This document shows, one piece after another, positions 24,144 to 35,144 of a DNA stretch of 64,000 nt. Source of the DNA: Carposina sasakii (lineage: Eukaryota > Arthropoda > Insecta > Lepidoptera > Carposinidae); NCBI GenBank assembly GCA_014607495.2, contig CP053161.1, positions 6,333,115 through 6,397,114 on the forward strand, in the 5' to 3' direction. The notes under the pieces were generated by a model that was not told where the DNA came from, did not search any database, and saw only the letters and a list, made by a program, of their open reading frames with translations. Each line of letters begins with the position of its first letter. Position 1 is the first letter of the stretch. The translations under genes and the position numbers were made by a program.

Positions 24144-27082
24144 ATGGAAATCGTGCCCGAGGGAAAAAACTTTCGATTGGTAACGGAAGACGAGCTGCCG
24201 GCTGTGGCTGATGTATTGGTGCAGTATATGCCTGAATCTTTAAAGGTACTTACATCATACATACATAAATAAATAAATATTCAAAAAGATTTGTTTATTT
24301 CAAAATGTACAATAATAATTAAATACCTACCTGCAGTCACTTTTTTAACATCTTTTCTGAGTCCAAAAGTATTAGGTTGATAATTTTATGTTTTGTTCTT
24401 CCTTGTACTAAATCACGCTCTCTATGCTGTACAAAGTTATGGCATATTGTCAGTTTCAATGCAGGTATTTCGCTACGAGTATTCATAGAGTTATGGCATA
24501 CCCTTGTATATTACCAATTACACCCTGTATTATTATTTATTAATAATAATATAAATAATATAATAAATATAAAAATATAATAAAATAATATAAATAATAG
24601 TAAGTATTAGGTAGGTTCTTTCTAATACAATTTTTTATCTGTTTCAAGTTTCATCAAACGATTCAAACATATCTAAACAACAAGGTGTGGGACTTCAATT
24701 TTTATGTAGCCAAGAATTGGCCCGAGGACCCCGTTTGCGTGCATTTTCCGGGGTGCACTAGTACGGTAAGTTTTCCTACTTATTACAAGGCTTTTAGCAA
24801 TTAAAAGTAGATATTCTTGTTATGTATCCTTTATACTTTGCAAGATGTTCCTTCCTCTGCGTACTAAACAAAGAATATACTTCTAGTAGTATCTAGTGTT
24901 CTGTGATATACTTACTCTCTCTACCAAATTTCATGATGGTCCGTTTAGCACAGGTACCTTCTTGGAATAGATAGAAGAAAGCAGAGTTCACTTCTCATTT
25001 AAAACATTCTCGATGTTATTTAAAAACCGTGTAAAAAGTTAGACACTGTTGGAAATGACATACAAAATGTATGGAATATCGGTCAAATGAAGGTAATGTT
25101 TAATTTTAACAAATCTTTTATATTTATTTAATCACAGGCTGTAATACGTGACTATGCAAATTAATGTAAGTGGATACCACAAAAAGTAATTGCAATTTCT
25201 GAAATGGACTAGGAAAAAAGTTAAAAACATTTACTCGGTAGCAGCTAGGTAATTATCTTATCCGACGATTTCCGGGTTGAAAGTTCCGCGAGCGACGCTC
25301 GTGTCAAGTGATCTTCACTGCAGCTTACCTTCGCTGGAAAGGTTGTCTTTTTAGTATCATTCTATTTTAGCTTTGGCATTCTTTTTTTTATATTAACTTG
25401 GAAAATTATTTTAATCTGTAGGTGGAAAGGCAGCCTTACACATAGAGTAAAGTTATCCTGTCTCTACACAGCGTTTATTAATATTGAGGCTAGAGTATAA
25501 GAAGGACCTGTATTGTACTTAATTATTCGAGTAATAAACTGTTTAGATATTCCATGTATTTTGCTGTCAAATGTTGTGCTTTACGGGTACATGACTTTGA
25601 TAAGTGACACACGGTTGATAAGTGTGTGGCATATACCTACCTGACTAACTAGGTATAATAAGCTTTTACCCTCAATTTGCAGCCCAACAGTGACATCTAC
25701 GAGAGCGTGACAGCATTCTGCCCGTCTGAGCGAGCAGAACTCATCGATTTGGTGACCGAAGAGGATGTCCTGCTGGACCTGACGCGCCCCCTCTACCTCA
25801 ACTTTACGCACGAGGCGATCGTGAACCGCTTCGAGAAACGCTATGAGGCTTACGACAAGATTGTCGGTGATGTATACGCCTGTGATAATCCCCCGGAGGA
25901 TACTAGGGAAGAAGAGTGAGTAACCTTTAACGACCATTTGTTTAACTGCCTCAATCTTGCACTATTCCTGCATAGCACTCATGCAGATTCTAAGTTTATG
26001 TCAGAAAGAACAAACAAAGTCTGTTGTTAAACCATTGTTCACATTCAGAATGGAGGCGGACATATAGGGTTAATTTTAAAACATCAATAACCTCGCAAGA
26101 CTAGGTAGCTACCATCATAAACAACAACATTTGTTCTACGAGTTTTGATAATTTGTCACATTTTACTTTAATGCAAAAATAAATATCAATTTAATATTAC
26201 TTCTAAATGTTCTTAAGTCTGTACATAACACAGGTGAGCGCGCGCGCGTCAACCTTCTACGAATGGAGCATAGACTTATAAATGTCACGACAGTACAATA
26301 AAACCTTGAAAAATCATTTTTAATTAATGTATGTATTGAGTTATGATAAAACTCGTAGAACAAATGTTATTCTTTATGATTTTAGCTATCTAGTCCTGCG
26401 AGGTTATTGATGTTTTTAAATTAACCCTGTATATAACTATAGGTAGTTATAAGTGTATGTGTGCGAGACGGGCAGAACTACAACATACTTAGTAAATGTA
26501 AGCTAGTCCAAAAGTGTCATAAAATTATGCCGGTTTTTATTTTTGACATGACATACAGTACAGAGTGATCGCTCTCTACCTCGCTAGCCTATCGTATCTG
26601 GCAAGATTCATCGTGGTAGGTAGGATTTATGTTAAATGTCCACAACATGAGATCTAAACTGAATATAATATCTTTGTATTTTGAACAGATTGCCACCGGA
26701 CGTGGAGCTAGTTCGCCTCAAGCCGGAGCACATGAAGGCGGTGTACGACTTGTACCCGGCCAGCGATATCGAATGCCGCGAGATCTTCGAGAAGCTAGTC
26801 GAAGAGCTGCCAGCCTACGGTATCTTCGTTGAGAACCAGCTCGCTGCCTGGATGGTGCAGTCCTACTACGGCGCCATGTTCTCCATGCAAACCCGCCCCG
26901 AATTCCGTAGGAAAGGCTATGGCATCTATCTAGCTCGACGCCTCACCAAGGAAGTCGCGGCCCGCGGGTATAAGCCCTTCGTGGTCATTCGTCCGGAAAA
27001 CGACGCGTCCCGCTCTCTTTACACCAAGCTAGGCTTTCAGAAGAAGTTCCGAACGGTGCGCGCAGTTTTGCATCCCCGCTGA
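24144..27082 (+). CDS. GNAT-family acyltransferase (FR47/GLYAT-like)
   Basis: Four exons: 24144-24245, 24649-24765, 25683-25915 and 26689-27082. All are GT-AG, phases agree, and the protein is 281 aa. The ATG at 24144 lies two bases after a good acceptor (TTTGTTCCAG), so a 5' UTR exon is upstream. The C-terminal half is a Gcn5-related N-acetyltransferase fold: 'GAMFSMQTRPEFRRKGYG' gives beta-4 and the acyl-CoA-binding R-x-x-G-x-G loop at 224-229. It is followed by 'IRPENDASRSLYTKLGF' (251-267), the usual N-x-x-S-x-x-L-Y-x-x-x-G-F. The layout (divergent N-terminal half, FR47-like C-terminal half) fits insect glycine-N-acyltransferase-like proteins, which transfer acyl groups to small amines or amino acids. 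The substrate is unknown. Exon 4 and part of exon 3 are much GC-richer than the introns. Intron 3 holds a fold-back MITE. Confidence 0.9.
26065..26429. mobile_element. TA-flanked fold-back MITE in intron 3 of the acyltransferase
   Basis: The left arm (AGGGTTAATTTTAAAACATC, AATAACCTCGCAAGACTAG) and right arm (CTAGTCCTGCGAGGTTATT, ending 'AACCCTG') are inverted copies of about 85 bp. TA flanks both ends (26063-26064 and 26430-26431). 365 bp, no coding capacity. Confidence 0.8.
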
Positions 27083-27753
27083 AGCATGCAAGTTGAACAC
27101 TAGCAGATTTTATTTTTTTAAGACTTTTGAAAAATCAATTTAGCTTGCGATCTACGATCTAGAGTTTTAGTAATTAGCTTTAAGATATACGGCTAGTGCT
27201 CTCGGTCTGCGAGCGATAAAAGTGATACGAATTTGGATGATAGTAGGTACGCGCCGTTTTACAGCATTAGCATTTTGTAGTTGTCCTCCAAAAGTTTTCC
27301 TTGTGTCCGGAACCAAGACAACGAATAGCTTTTTCGGGGAAAGTAGAACTTTTTTTTTGATGTTTTGAGAAATCGTTAATAGCTATTTGCCATTGAATTT
27401 AGCTTTGTGAGACTGAGAGCAAAATAGCTAGCCGCCATGCCGCATTAGCGGTTTCAGCCTAGTAACATTACTTTGTACTGGATATTCCAAAGACTAATAC
27501 CTACCGATTATTTTATTATCTTAGAATACTTATGCATCATAAAAGGATAATTATCATAAGCATAACAACATTCCTTATTAAAGACGATTAAGCTGGGCCC
27601 ACATCCTGGGATACGATGTCAAGATAGACGAAGAGAAAAGTTACAGAACAAATAGCATTAACAAGGCTCCTATATGCCAGCTTCTGATTGGTCTTCCTTC
27701 CACATTAAGAATGACGCTCATAGTATGGGTGTTACACATGATTCGCGTTACAT
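27083..27753. other. Acyltransferase 3' UTR and intergenic
   Basis: No second gene is seen. No canonical AATAAA could be chosen with confidence for the upstream gene. Confidence 0.35.
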
Positions 27754-27755
27754 TA

Positions 27756-27967
27756 CAACCCGGTCAGAATATCTGTGCACCTCGCTGGAATGCGGTGCCC
27801 CTCCCGCTTCCCCTGTCACCTCTCCGTGCACTCCCCGTACGACAGTACGGTTAGCATCTTCGTTGCCGATACACGTCCCCGTTCTCGAAAAAACTTTTTT
27901 TCACACCCTACCCAGACCGCCGATATGACGTCACGAGGTCAGGTGCACAGATATTGTGACCGGGTTG
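27756..27967. mobile_element. TA-flanked MITE, 212 bp
   Basis: The ends CAACCCGGTCAGAATATC and 'GATATTGTGACCGGGTTG' are near-perfect inverted repeats extending about 27 bp, with TA on both sides (27754-27755 and 27968-27969). The interior is GC-rich, so frames through it are open by chance. Confidence 0.8.
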
Positions 27968-28978
27968 TACATTAAATAGTCAAACCTACATGACACCTCG
28001 CTCACGTGCGGATCCAGCTTTAGTGTACGTCAGAATGGCGGGTTGCCTGTGGCGTTGGTCTATGAGAGTAGATTCGAAAATTGCTACATAATTGCTTATA
28101 TTTGCTACATATAATCAATAATTGCTATATAGGATATATATTTAGAAATAAAATACTTTTTATGACCAGCTATCCTGACGTTTGGTTGGTTGGTCACCTC
28201 CTAGTTTAAAGTCAAGCATGCAGATTTTCCTGAAATGTATTGCGTCAATGATTGCTACATATTTACTTCATTTGTCTAATTTAGTAGTAACTTTAACCAT
28301 ATATTAAATAAAGGATGTAGCAATTATTTAAATTATCCCAAGGAAACGTGTCTGATAAAATAATAACTGCAAATACTTAGTTATGTAAGTGTCAGTTTAA
28401 TCGTTTAGGCTCTAGTCAACGGCGGATCCAGGGGGGGGGTCATGGGGGTCATGACCCCCCCCCTGAGCTGTTTCCAGGACTTAGGTGGACGACTAATTGA
28501 ACATAATGATTTTATTTATATATTTTGTCACCATAGAGATTTTATGTAACTACATACCTTTAATATTTAATAAATTAATATATGTAGTATAATAACTTTG
28601 TATGATGGCAAACGTTTGGGAACGAGCACATCGAAAATTTGAATTTTACCGCGCCACACTTGCTCGCGCTTGTCGACTACGTCTAGCTCAGGGCTGCCAG
28701 ATCGTATAATTGAATACAAAATATGTATAATCAGACAGTGTATTATATCCTTGATTATTTCGTATAATACGATACAAACGCATACGCCATGGAATGGAAC
28801 GTGAGTTCGTCTCTTGCTTTTCTCGAAGTTTTTCGCTCACTCTAGTAGGAAAAACTTAAATGTGACGCCTGCAGAAAGCTGCCATCCATAAAACCCGGAT
28901 ACTTTTTATGTCAGTGGAAATCTGATTAACTTGATAAAAGGATATGTTTTGCAATTACTTAAAATTTGGTGGACCAAA

Positions 28979-29761
28979 TGTAGCCGCCCTACTCCGTGTA
29001 GCGGATGCAGGAGAGAACCACAATCGAATGCAAAATCCTAGAACGCGACATCGAAGTTTCTTACAATGTTTGGAATATATACATGGGCCAAACAACGACT
29101 AGTGGCCCGGTGGGACCGGAAGCGCTTTCCTTTTCACCAACCCCACATTGGTGACCCCTGTGAATTGGACATACGCAACCTTCAGTCTTCAGGAACTTCA
29201 CCATCATCGCAGCACTCTGCAGCAAAGGTATCACACAATAGCATCACCTCTCCTCTTCTTCCACGACAGCAGCAGCAGCACGCCAGTAGCCAGCAGATTC
29301 ATAAGAAGCCGCCATGACAGCTTCCTGGACCTGTTAGCAACGCACGCACGCAACGGCATCACGGAACAACATGTTCCCATTCCACGCGCAGATCAAAACA
29401 CATCAGCCGCAGTCGCCTCAAAGACCAGAACGCATCGCCGCAACACGTTCCCAGTCGACTCACCGACCAGAACGCATCTCGCCTGCACGCTCGTCTTAAT
29501 ACTTTCCGGTCGACTCACTGACCCGAATGCATACTTGTGAGAATACACGCTGGGTGCTGCCGAAGATATATCGACCTCCAGTCTGGAAGGGGAGTAATGT
29601 AGCGGAGCCATCTATCGGATGCAGAAGAGAACCACAATCGAATGCAAAATCTTAGAACGCGATATCGAAATTTCTTATAATGTTTGGAATATATACATGG
29701 GCCAAACAACGACTAGTGGCCCGGTGGGGCCGGAAGCGTTGCCCTTTTCACCACCCCCACA
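28979..29761 (+). mobile_element. Miniature LTR retrotransposon (TRIM-like)
   Basis: Two direct repeats, 28979-29147 and 29598-29761, start TG and end CA. The first is followed after one base by 'TGGTGACCCC' at 29149, a primer-binding site matching the 3' end of tRNA-Trp. The second is preceded by a purine tract 'GGAAGGGGAG' at 29585-29594. The interior is only about 450 bp with no gag or pol. No target duplication could be seen. tRNA-Trp priming suggests a Kabuki/CsRn1-type Gypsy partner (inference). Confidence 0.7.
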
Positions 29762-30369
29762 CTCCGCGCATCCTGCTCTATGTATTAGGGATGTGGCTGC
29801 GCCGCATCAGCCGTACCTGCCTCACAATGATACGGGGCCTCTGGCCTAACACAAAATTCTTGTGTGAGAATAATAAAATATAATAGATAAATGCTATTTT
29901 TTACAAAGAAATAATCGAAGCTTTAATAGTAGAAAATGACTAATAATTATCGTTCGCTTCACCTGCATCAGCATTACCATGATTCATTAGCGATCGTCAC
30001 AAATTCTCGATAGAGCCTGCATTTTCGAGAAATAAATGGCAACAGTGTGCAAAAAAACCCAAAAAATATCGCGCTCGCTACGCTCGCGCTATAATATTTT
30101 CTTTGTACATTTTTTACACATTCAGTGCCGGCGACTACTTATTACACTATTTTGAAGGCGAAAATTTTTGAGTGTGTATGTTTCTACTTCTTCACGTCTA
30201 GAAACGGATGGATGGACGGACGGAGCCTACACCCTGGATTAACACATAGACTGTTTTTCTGCAGTTAAGTTTTTCAAGTGTACAATATAGAATAAATATT
30301 TTTGAGTACAGTACTTACGTACATTAATAAAATACCAACTTTTTACTTGTATCTATTGTTATCAAAAAT

Positions 30370-30450
30370 AAATTATAAAATTATTAATAAAGAAATGGAA
30401 AAAATTCCTCACCCGGGTGGGAATCGAACCCACGACCTCTGCATTCCGCG
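30370..30450 (-). repeat. tRNA-like SINE fragment
   Basis: The minus strand carries 'GTGGGTTCGATTCCCACC', a B-box-like hairpin, next to a 'TTCTTTATTAATAATT' body. It is a truncated version of the copy at 56633-56977. Confidence 0.65.
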
Positions 30451-31269
30451 TGTCAGAAAATTATAAGTTCTTGACTTGACCACGACTATGTGACCCCCTC
30501 CTGGCGCCAAAGCTGGATCCGCCCTTGGCTCTAGTAACCATGTAAGTTAAAAATATGTACCTACCCCCAATAATCCAATAAGTATAGGTATAATGTTATT
30601 TAATTTTATTCGACAATTTAAATAGTTCTATGTCATTATAAGGAATAAGTACATATCTGTAGAACCTATATTTAATTCGTGTTTTGGTGTTTGTGACGAT
30701 GAAGAGAGAAAAAAGTTTGTTGTGCCACTCGAAGAGCAAAAAAAGGTTTTCTTGCAATACAAAAAGTATTTTCCAAGTAAGTCAGATTTACCAGCATCTA
30801 ATGTGCTTATTATCCAGGATTACCTATGCATAGCATAACATGCCATTTAACAATTATTATTTAAAACGCCTGCCTCGTAAAGTAGCAATACCATTGAGTG
30901 AAGACACACTTCAACTATTTGCCTTTATTATTTTATCAGGCACTTGGAATAATTTAAATAATTGCTACATGCTTATTTAATATATGTTTAAAGTTACTAC
31001 TAAATTAGACAAATGAAGTAAATATGTATCAATTATTGACGCAATACATTTCAGGAAAAACTGCATGCTTGACTTTAAACTAGGAGGTGACCAGCCAACC
31101 AAACGTCAGGATGGCTGGTCATAAAAAATATTTTATTTCTAAATATATATCCTATGTAGCAATTATTTGTTATATCTAGCAAATATAAGCAATTATGTGA
31201 CAATTTTCTAATCTACTCTCATAGACCAACGCCACAGGCAACCAGCCATTCTGACGTACACCAGCTTTA

Positions 31270-31500
31270 TACTTCACTAGCAGCCGCCCACGACTTCGTC
31301 CGCGTGAGGGGGCGTTGTACCCGTGCGAAGCCGGGCAGGTTGTTGTATAGACTGTAGCCTAGCCTTCCTTGGTAAATGGGCAATCTAACACTGAAAGAAT
31401 TTTTTAAATCAGACCAGTAGTTCCTGAGATTAGCGCGTTCAAACAAACAAACAAACAAACAAACAAACAAACTCTTCAGCTTTATAATATTAGTATAGAT
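31270..31500. repeat. Lepidopteran repeat ending in (AAAC)n
   Basis: Starts 'AGCAGCCGCCCACGACTTCG', contains 'GAGATTAGCGCGTTC' followed by seven or more AAAC units (31440-31470), and ends 'TTTATAATATTAGTATAG', a common lepidopteran LINE/SINE 3' arrangement. Confidence 0.65.
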
Positions 31501-34500
31501 ATATTATACGCAGTTACGCAGATTAATCATTTGTACGTAAGGTAGTCTTTGGAATATTTACGCACATTCATCATTTTTGCAAACGCTTTCATTACCACTC
31601 GTTGACCGAGCGGAAACTATTCTGTCTCATGATTTGTAAAATTTTTGGGACCCGCTATGATCAGTGTGATAAAAGGGTAGCGTTAGAATAAAAGTACGAA
31701 TTTTGATAATATATTTGAAGGACATGAGAAGGAAAGTTACCGATTTTGCACAACTGTTCGAAACTTCAGAGATACTATCCAGCACTTGTTATTATTTTTT
31801 ATTTGAATTATTGAATGGAAATCCAATACAAAATGAGTAGTCGGTATATTAATACTATAAATATGTATGTATGTATGTAGATCTAGTTAGTGCAGACCAT
31901 AGTTTATTACGCCTATTTATTATTATTGGGTTTAAAATAATGTAACTTGTATATTTTATCTGACTTTTAGACTTTTTTTATATATATTTTATTGTATAAA
32001 ATACCTTTATGGTAAAAATTAAATTTAATACGATAAAGTAGATAGGTAGGTATTTCAATACGGGATTGTAATTTTAATATTTATATGTAAAGCCTTTAAT
32101 TTGCATTATTTACTTTAGAAAAACAATGTACTAATTAATACTTACCGATTATGTCACTCTCACACACTCGACATTATTATTTTATAGTTTATTTTTAAGT
32201 CGAGGAGAATATTTGTGATCAAATCAATTAATTTAAAAATCTTGAGACTTTGGAAATTGTCTTCCACAAGACAAGTTTTATTCGGTATGGTCCGAAATAA
32301 AGCTTTTAATGTATATTTAATTTAAAGTACCTATATAAATAAGAGAAAATATCAGATAAAACATACCTAGGTACTCTTTACATGTAGCTGTGTCTACTTA
32401 CCTAATTTTTAAGTTGCTTATTTTGTTAATATTTGCCACCGCAAGGATCCCATTCTCCAAAGAAATCTCTTCTAGTCTGTATTTCAGTGGCGTAATAACT
32501 ATTATACAGTTCGAGGCCCGTGGCAAATTCATCGGATACCCACGTTAATAATGTTGGGAGTTGGTATTCCCCTTTGACCGGGGTCGTCTTCCGGCTATGG
32601 CCCCGTGGCATTTTGCTGACTTGCCACCCTGTAGTTACGACCTGCTGTATTCCCTTGACAAATGGAATATAATAGTAATGTACCTATTGGTTTCACTAAG
32701 GACAAATTACATTTACACGCGTTACATATGTCTGGAGCTAGCGTTATAAAAATGTTATTTATTCCTATTTCTTAAATAGGTAGGTTGACTAACTTATGTT
32801 CCGAAGGGCCTGATATGTACCTATTATGAATGCAAGCACATACACGCCCTAAGTTTTTTTTTTTGTGTATGGGCTAAAAAGTTTGCTCAACACAAGGAGC
32901 TTCCACGATATTTTAGCAAAAATTATGCCAAAACATTATTGTACATATTTGCAAAAATAAGGTTGTTTTTGTTTAATAATTTCATGCCTATTTTTAATTT
33001 AACGAGCATAGGTACACAGTGCAGGTTTGAATGACAGTACAAATTGTTGAGAGCATTTTATTTGAATTGTATGATACAGTTTTCTTGTCATCTCGCTAAC
33101 CGCTTCCTTACAAAATGTAGGATCTCATCAAATGTAGATTTTGAAAATTATGAGATTATTATAATTAAGATAAGACAGTTTGTGAACACCTCAATAACAC
33201 ATAGAATAAAGGACACATTTCCGTCCTGCCTGAAAATCTGCATAACATTAGGTGCATTACAAATGTACCTGATCCAGAAATGAAGAGTAGTGTCCATCCT
33301 ATATCGTTTATTATCACTTTCCTGCCTTTCGAAGGTATTCGAGAAAATGAATAAAAAGAAATTACAAAACTTCTTCGTATTTTTACTACGGTACAAACCT
33401 ACGAAACCTCCCCTTTTCTCAATCATACCTATTTTATATGTACCTCACCTTAAGCTGTAACGTTAACTATTACCTAGGAACTATGTCTCTTAAAGAAGAC
33501 CCACGGATTTTTATGGAACTCAAAAGTCTCAGGTGCAGTTAGACAGTCCTTGGGACTTAAGACAATGTAACAATTTTACGAGTGACATCGATATTAAACT
33601 TGCAGATAAACCATGAAAATGGTTTTGAAAGAACGTGATAAATATATTTTTATATCTGAGTGTATAAATTATCCTAATAAAATAATAATTAGCTAAGCTC
33701 GAACCATTCTCTTGAAACTTGAATTTAGCGCGATTGTTAAGTGAAGTTAACTGAACCATGAAAATGTTTCGTTAGCTTAACGAACGTGTCGTTGTCGCTC
33801 GTAAAATTGTTTCATTAATTTATCTAAGCCCCATTAACGTGTAGGTAGGTTTATTATTATTATGAATAAGACGCACCTATTAGATGCCCTGTCCTACCCT
33901 ATAGCAGAACGATTCCTACAAAACTTATGGCCATTCGTAGCAGAAGCTTCTGGCTGACGTCATAAGCAACACCTTTGGGCCAATTGTTGAAAAGTCTCGA
34001 GTTGGAACGAACCCTAAACGGAACCGTTGTAGACACTCAGAACCTTTAGAACAAAGCAATATGGTGACGTAACGCAGATTAATGATATACATGACGTAAT
34101 TAGACACATTTCAGCACGAGACAGATATTTGTTTTTATTCTGTCACACTCGTGACCGATGCGTACAAAAATATACCTTATTACTCAAGTGGTAAGTATAG
34201 ATTGCTTCGCACCGCGTTTCGTTAATGGTCCGTTACTTTGACTACTACGGTCCGTTCGTGGTTGCGTTTCGGCTCAAAATTTTTCAAGAATTGCCCCCCT
34301 GTACACCATAAAGTGTGTCAATCTATCGTCTGTAGAGGATGCAAGTAGGTGGAGGAAACACCACAGCATGGAATCATGGAATGCACGAGTGTAGTCTACA
34401 ACAGACATTGATCCTCCAATCATTAGCGTCACCCCCGGAAGCCTGCAGCAAGCAGCTCATGGGAAAATCTACATAGTTTAGTAGACAGGAAAGGTAAACC

Positions 34501-35000
34501 TCGTAGATACAAACAATAGCCTCAACTATAGGGTTAAATATGTAAAATGTCCAGTCAAACTAACTATCTAACTAGGTAATCTAGCCGGGGACACTGTAAT
34601 TATGACTCTTTGTTAAACAACAAAAACTACTTGTACCTACTTCGCGTTTACTAAGGATGTTCCATCCTAGTTAGTCTGTGGGCTTTACGCGTTTAGTAGA
34701 CACGTTTTCTAGTCAGGAATACAGGGCGCCTAGATATAATGGTTAACTCAGCTATGCTGTGTATAATGCAATTCAACTCGGCCATAGAGGAATAAACCCG
34801 TAACAAGGCCAGCCTAGAAGTATTATCTATCCAAGCTATAAAAATATTCTATGGTGTAAAATTATACATAGGTAAATAATGAACTGATTCACACAGCGAA
34901 ATCCACTTCATTCCGCGATGTGTGCGAATCCAAACAAAATTATCTTACGAAATTAAATTTGGCTGTATAAATTAGTGTTTTTACTGTTGATGTCATTTGA
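31501..35000. other. Intergenic, largely unassigned
   Basis: AT-rich with short frames only. 32426-32611 (-) is a 61-codon frame with no recognised similarity. The SON promoter presumably lies at the right end (about 34900-35140), but no core element was chosen. Confidence 0.35.
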
Positions 35001-35144
35001 CAGTGACATCACATCTCCATATTTTTTAATATGGCCGACATTTGTTATGAAAAATCGTAATTTTCGTGCCGCATGTTTGTGATGTTGTGAATATTAACAT
35101 TATATTTATTGCTCTTATATACAGTTGCCTGGCAAGAAGTAAAA

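Larger units (their letters stand above)
28417..30527. mobile_element. hAT-like non-autonomous transposon inside the large element
   Basis: The ends 'CAACGGCGGATCCAG' and 'CTGGATCCGCCCTTG' are about 15-bp inverted repeats starting CA and ending TG. An exact 8-bp duplication GCTCTAGT flanks them (28409-28416 and 30528-30535). Both features are typical of hAT. 2.1 kb long; no hAT transposase frame is seen. A G-run/C-run palindrome lies just inside the left end (28428-28464). A miniature LTR element and a tRNA-like SINE fragment are embedded. Confidence 0.8.
28023..31261. mobile_element. Large element with about 340-bp terminal inverted repeats
   Basis: The left arm 28023 to about 28375 and the right arm about 30915-31261 are inverted copies (outer ends GTGTACGTCAGAATGGC and GCCATTCTGACGTACAC). 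An exact 8-bp duplication CAGCTTTA lies at 28015-28022 and 31262-31269. After removing the nested hAT element the original unit was about 1.1 kb. No transposase is visible, so it is non-autonomous; the superfamily is not assigned. Confidence 0.85.

Noticed and set aside
32426..32611. 61-codon minus-strand ORF ending FFGEWDPCGGKY
   Set aside because: The protein looks plausible, but I recognise no family, and the surrounding DNA (CCCCGTGGCATTTTGC-type text) resembles an interspersed repeat. Kept out of the gene list for lack of evidence.
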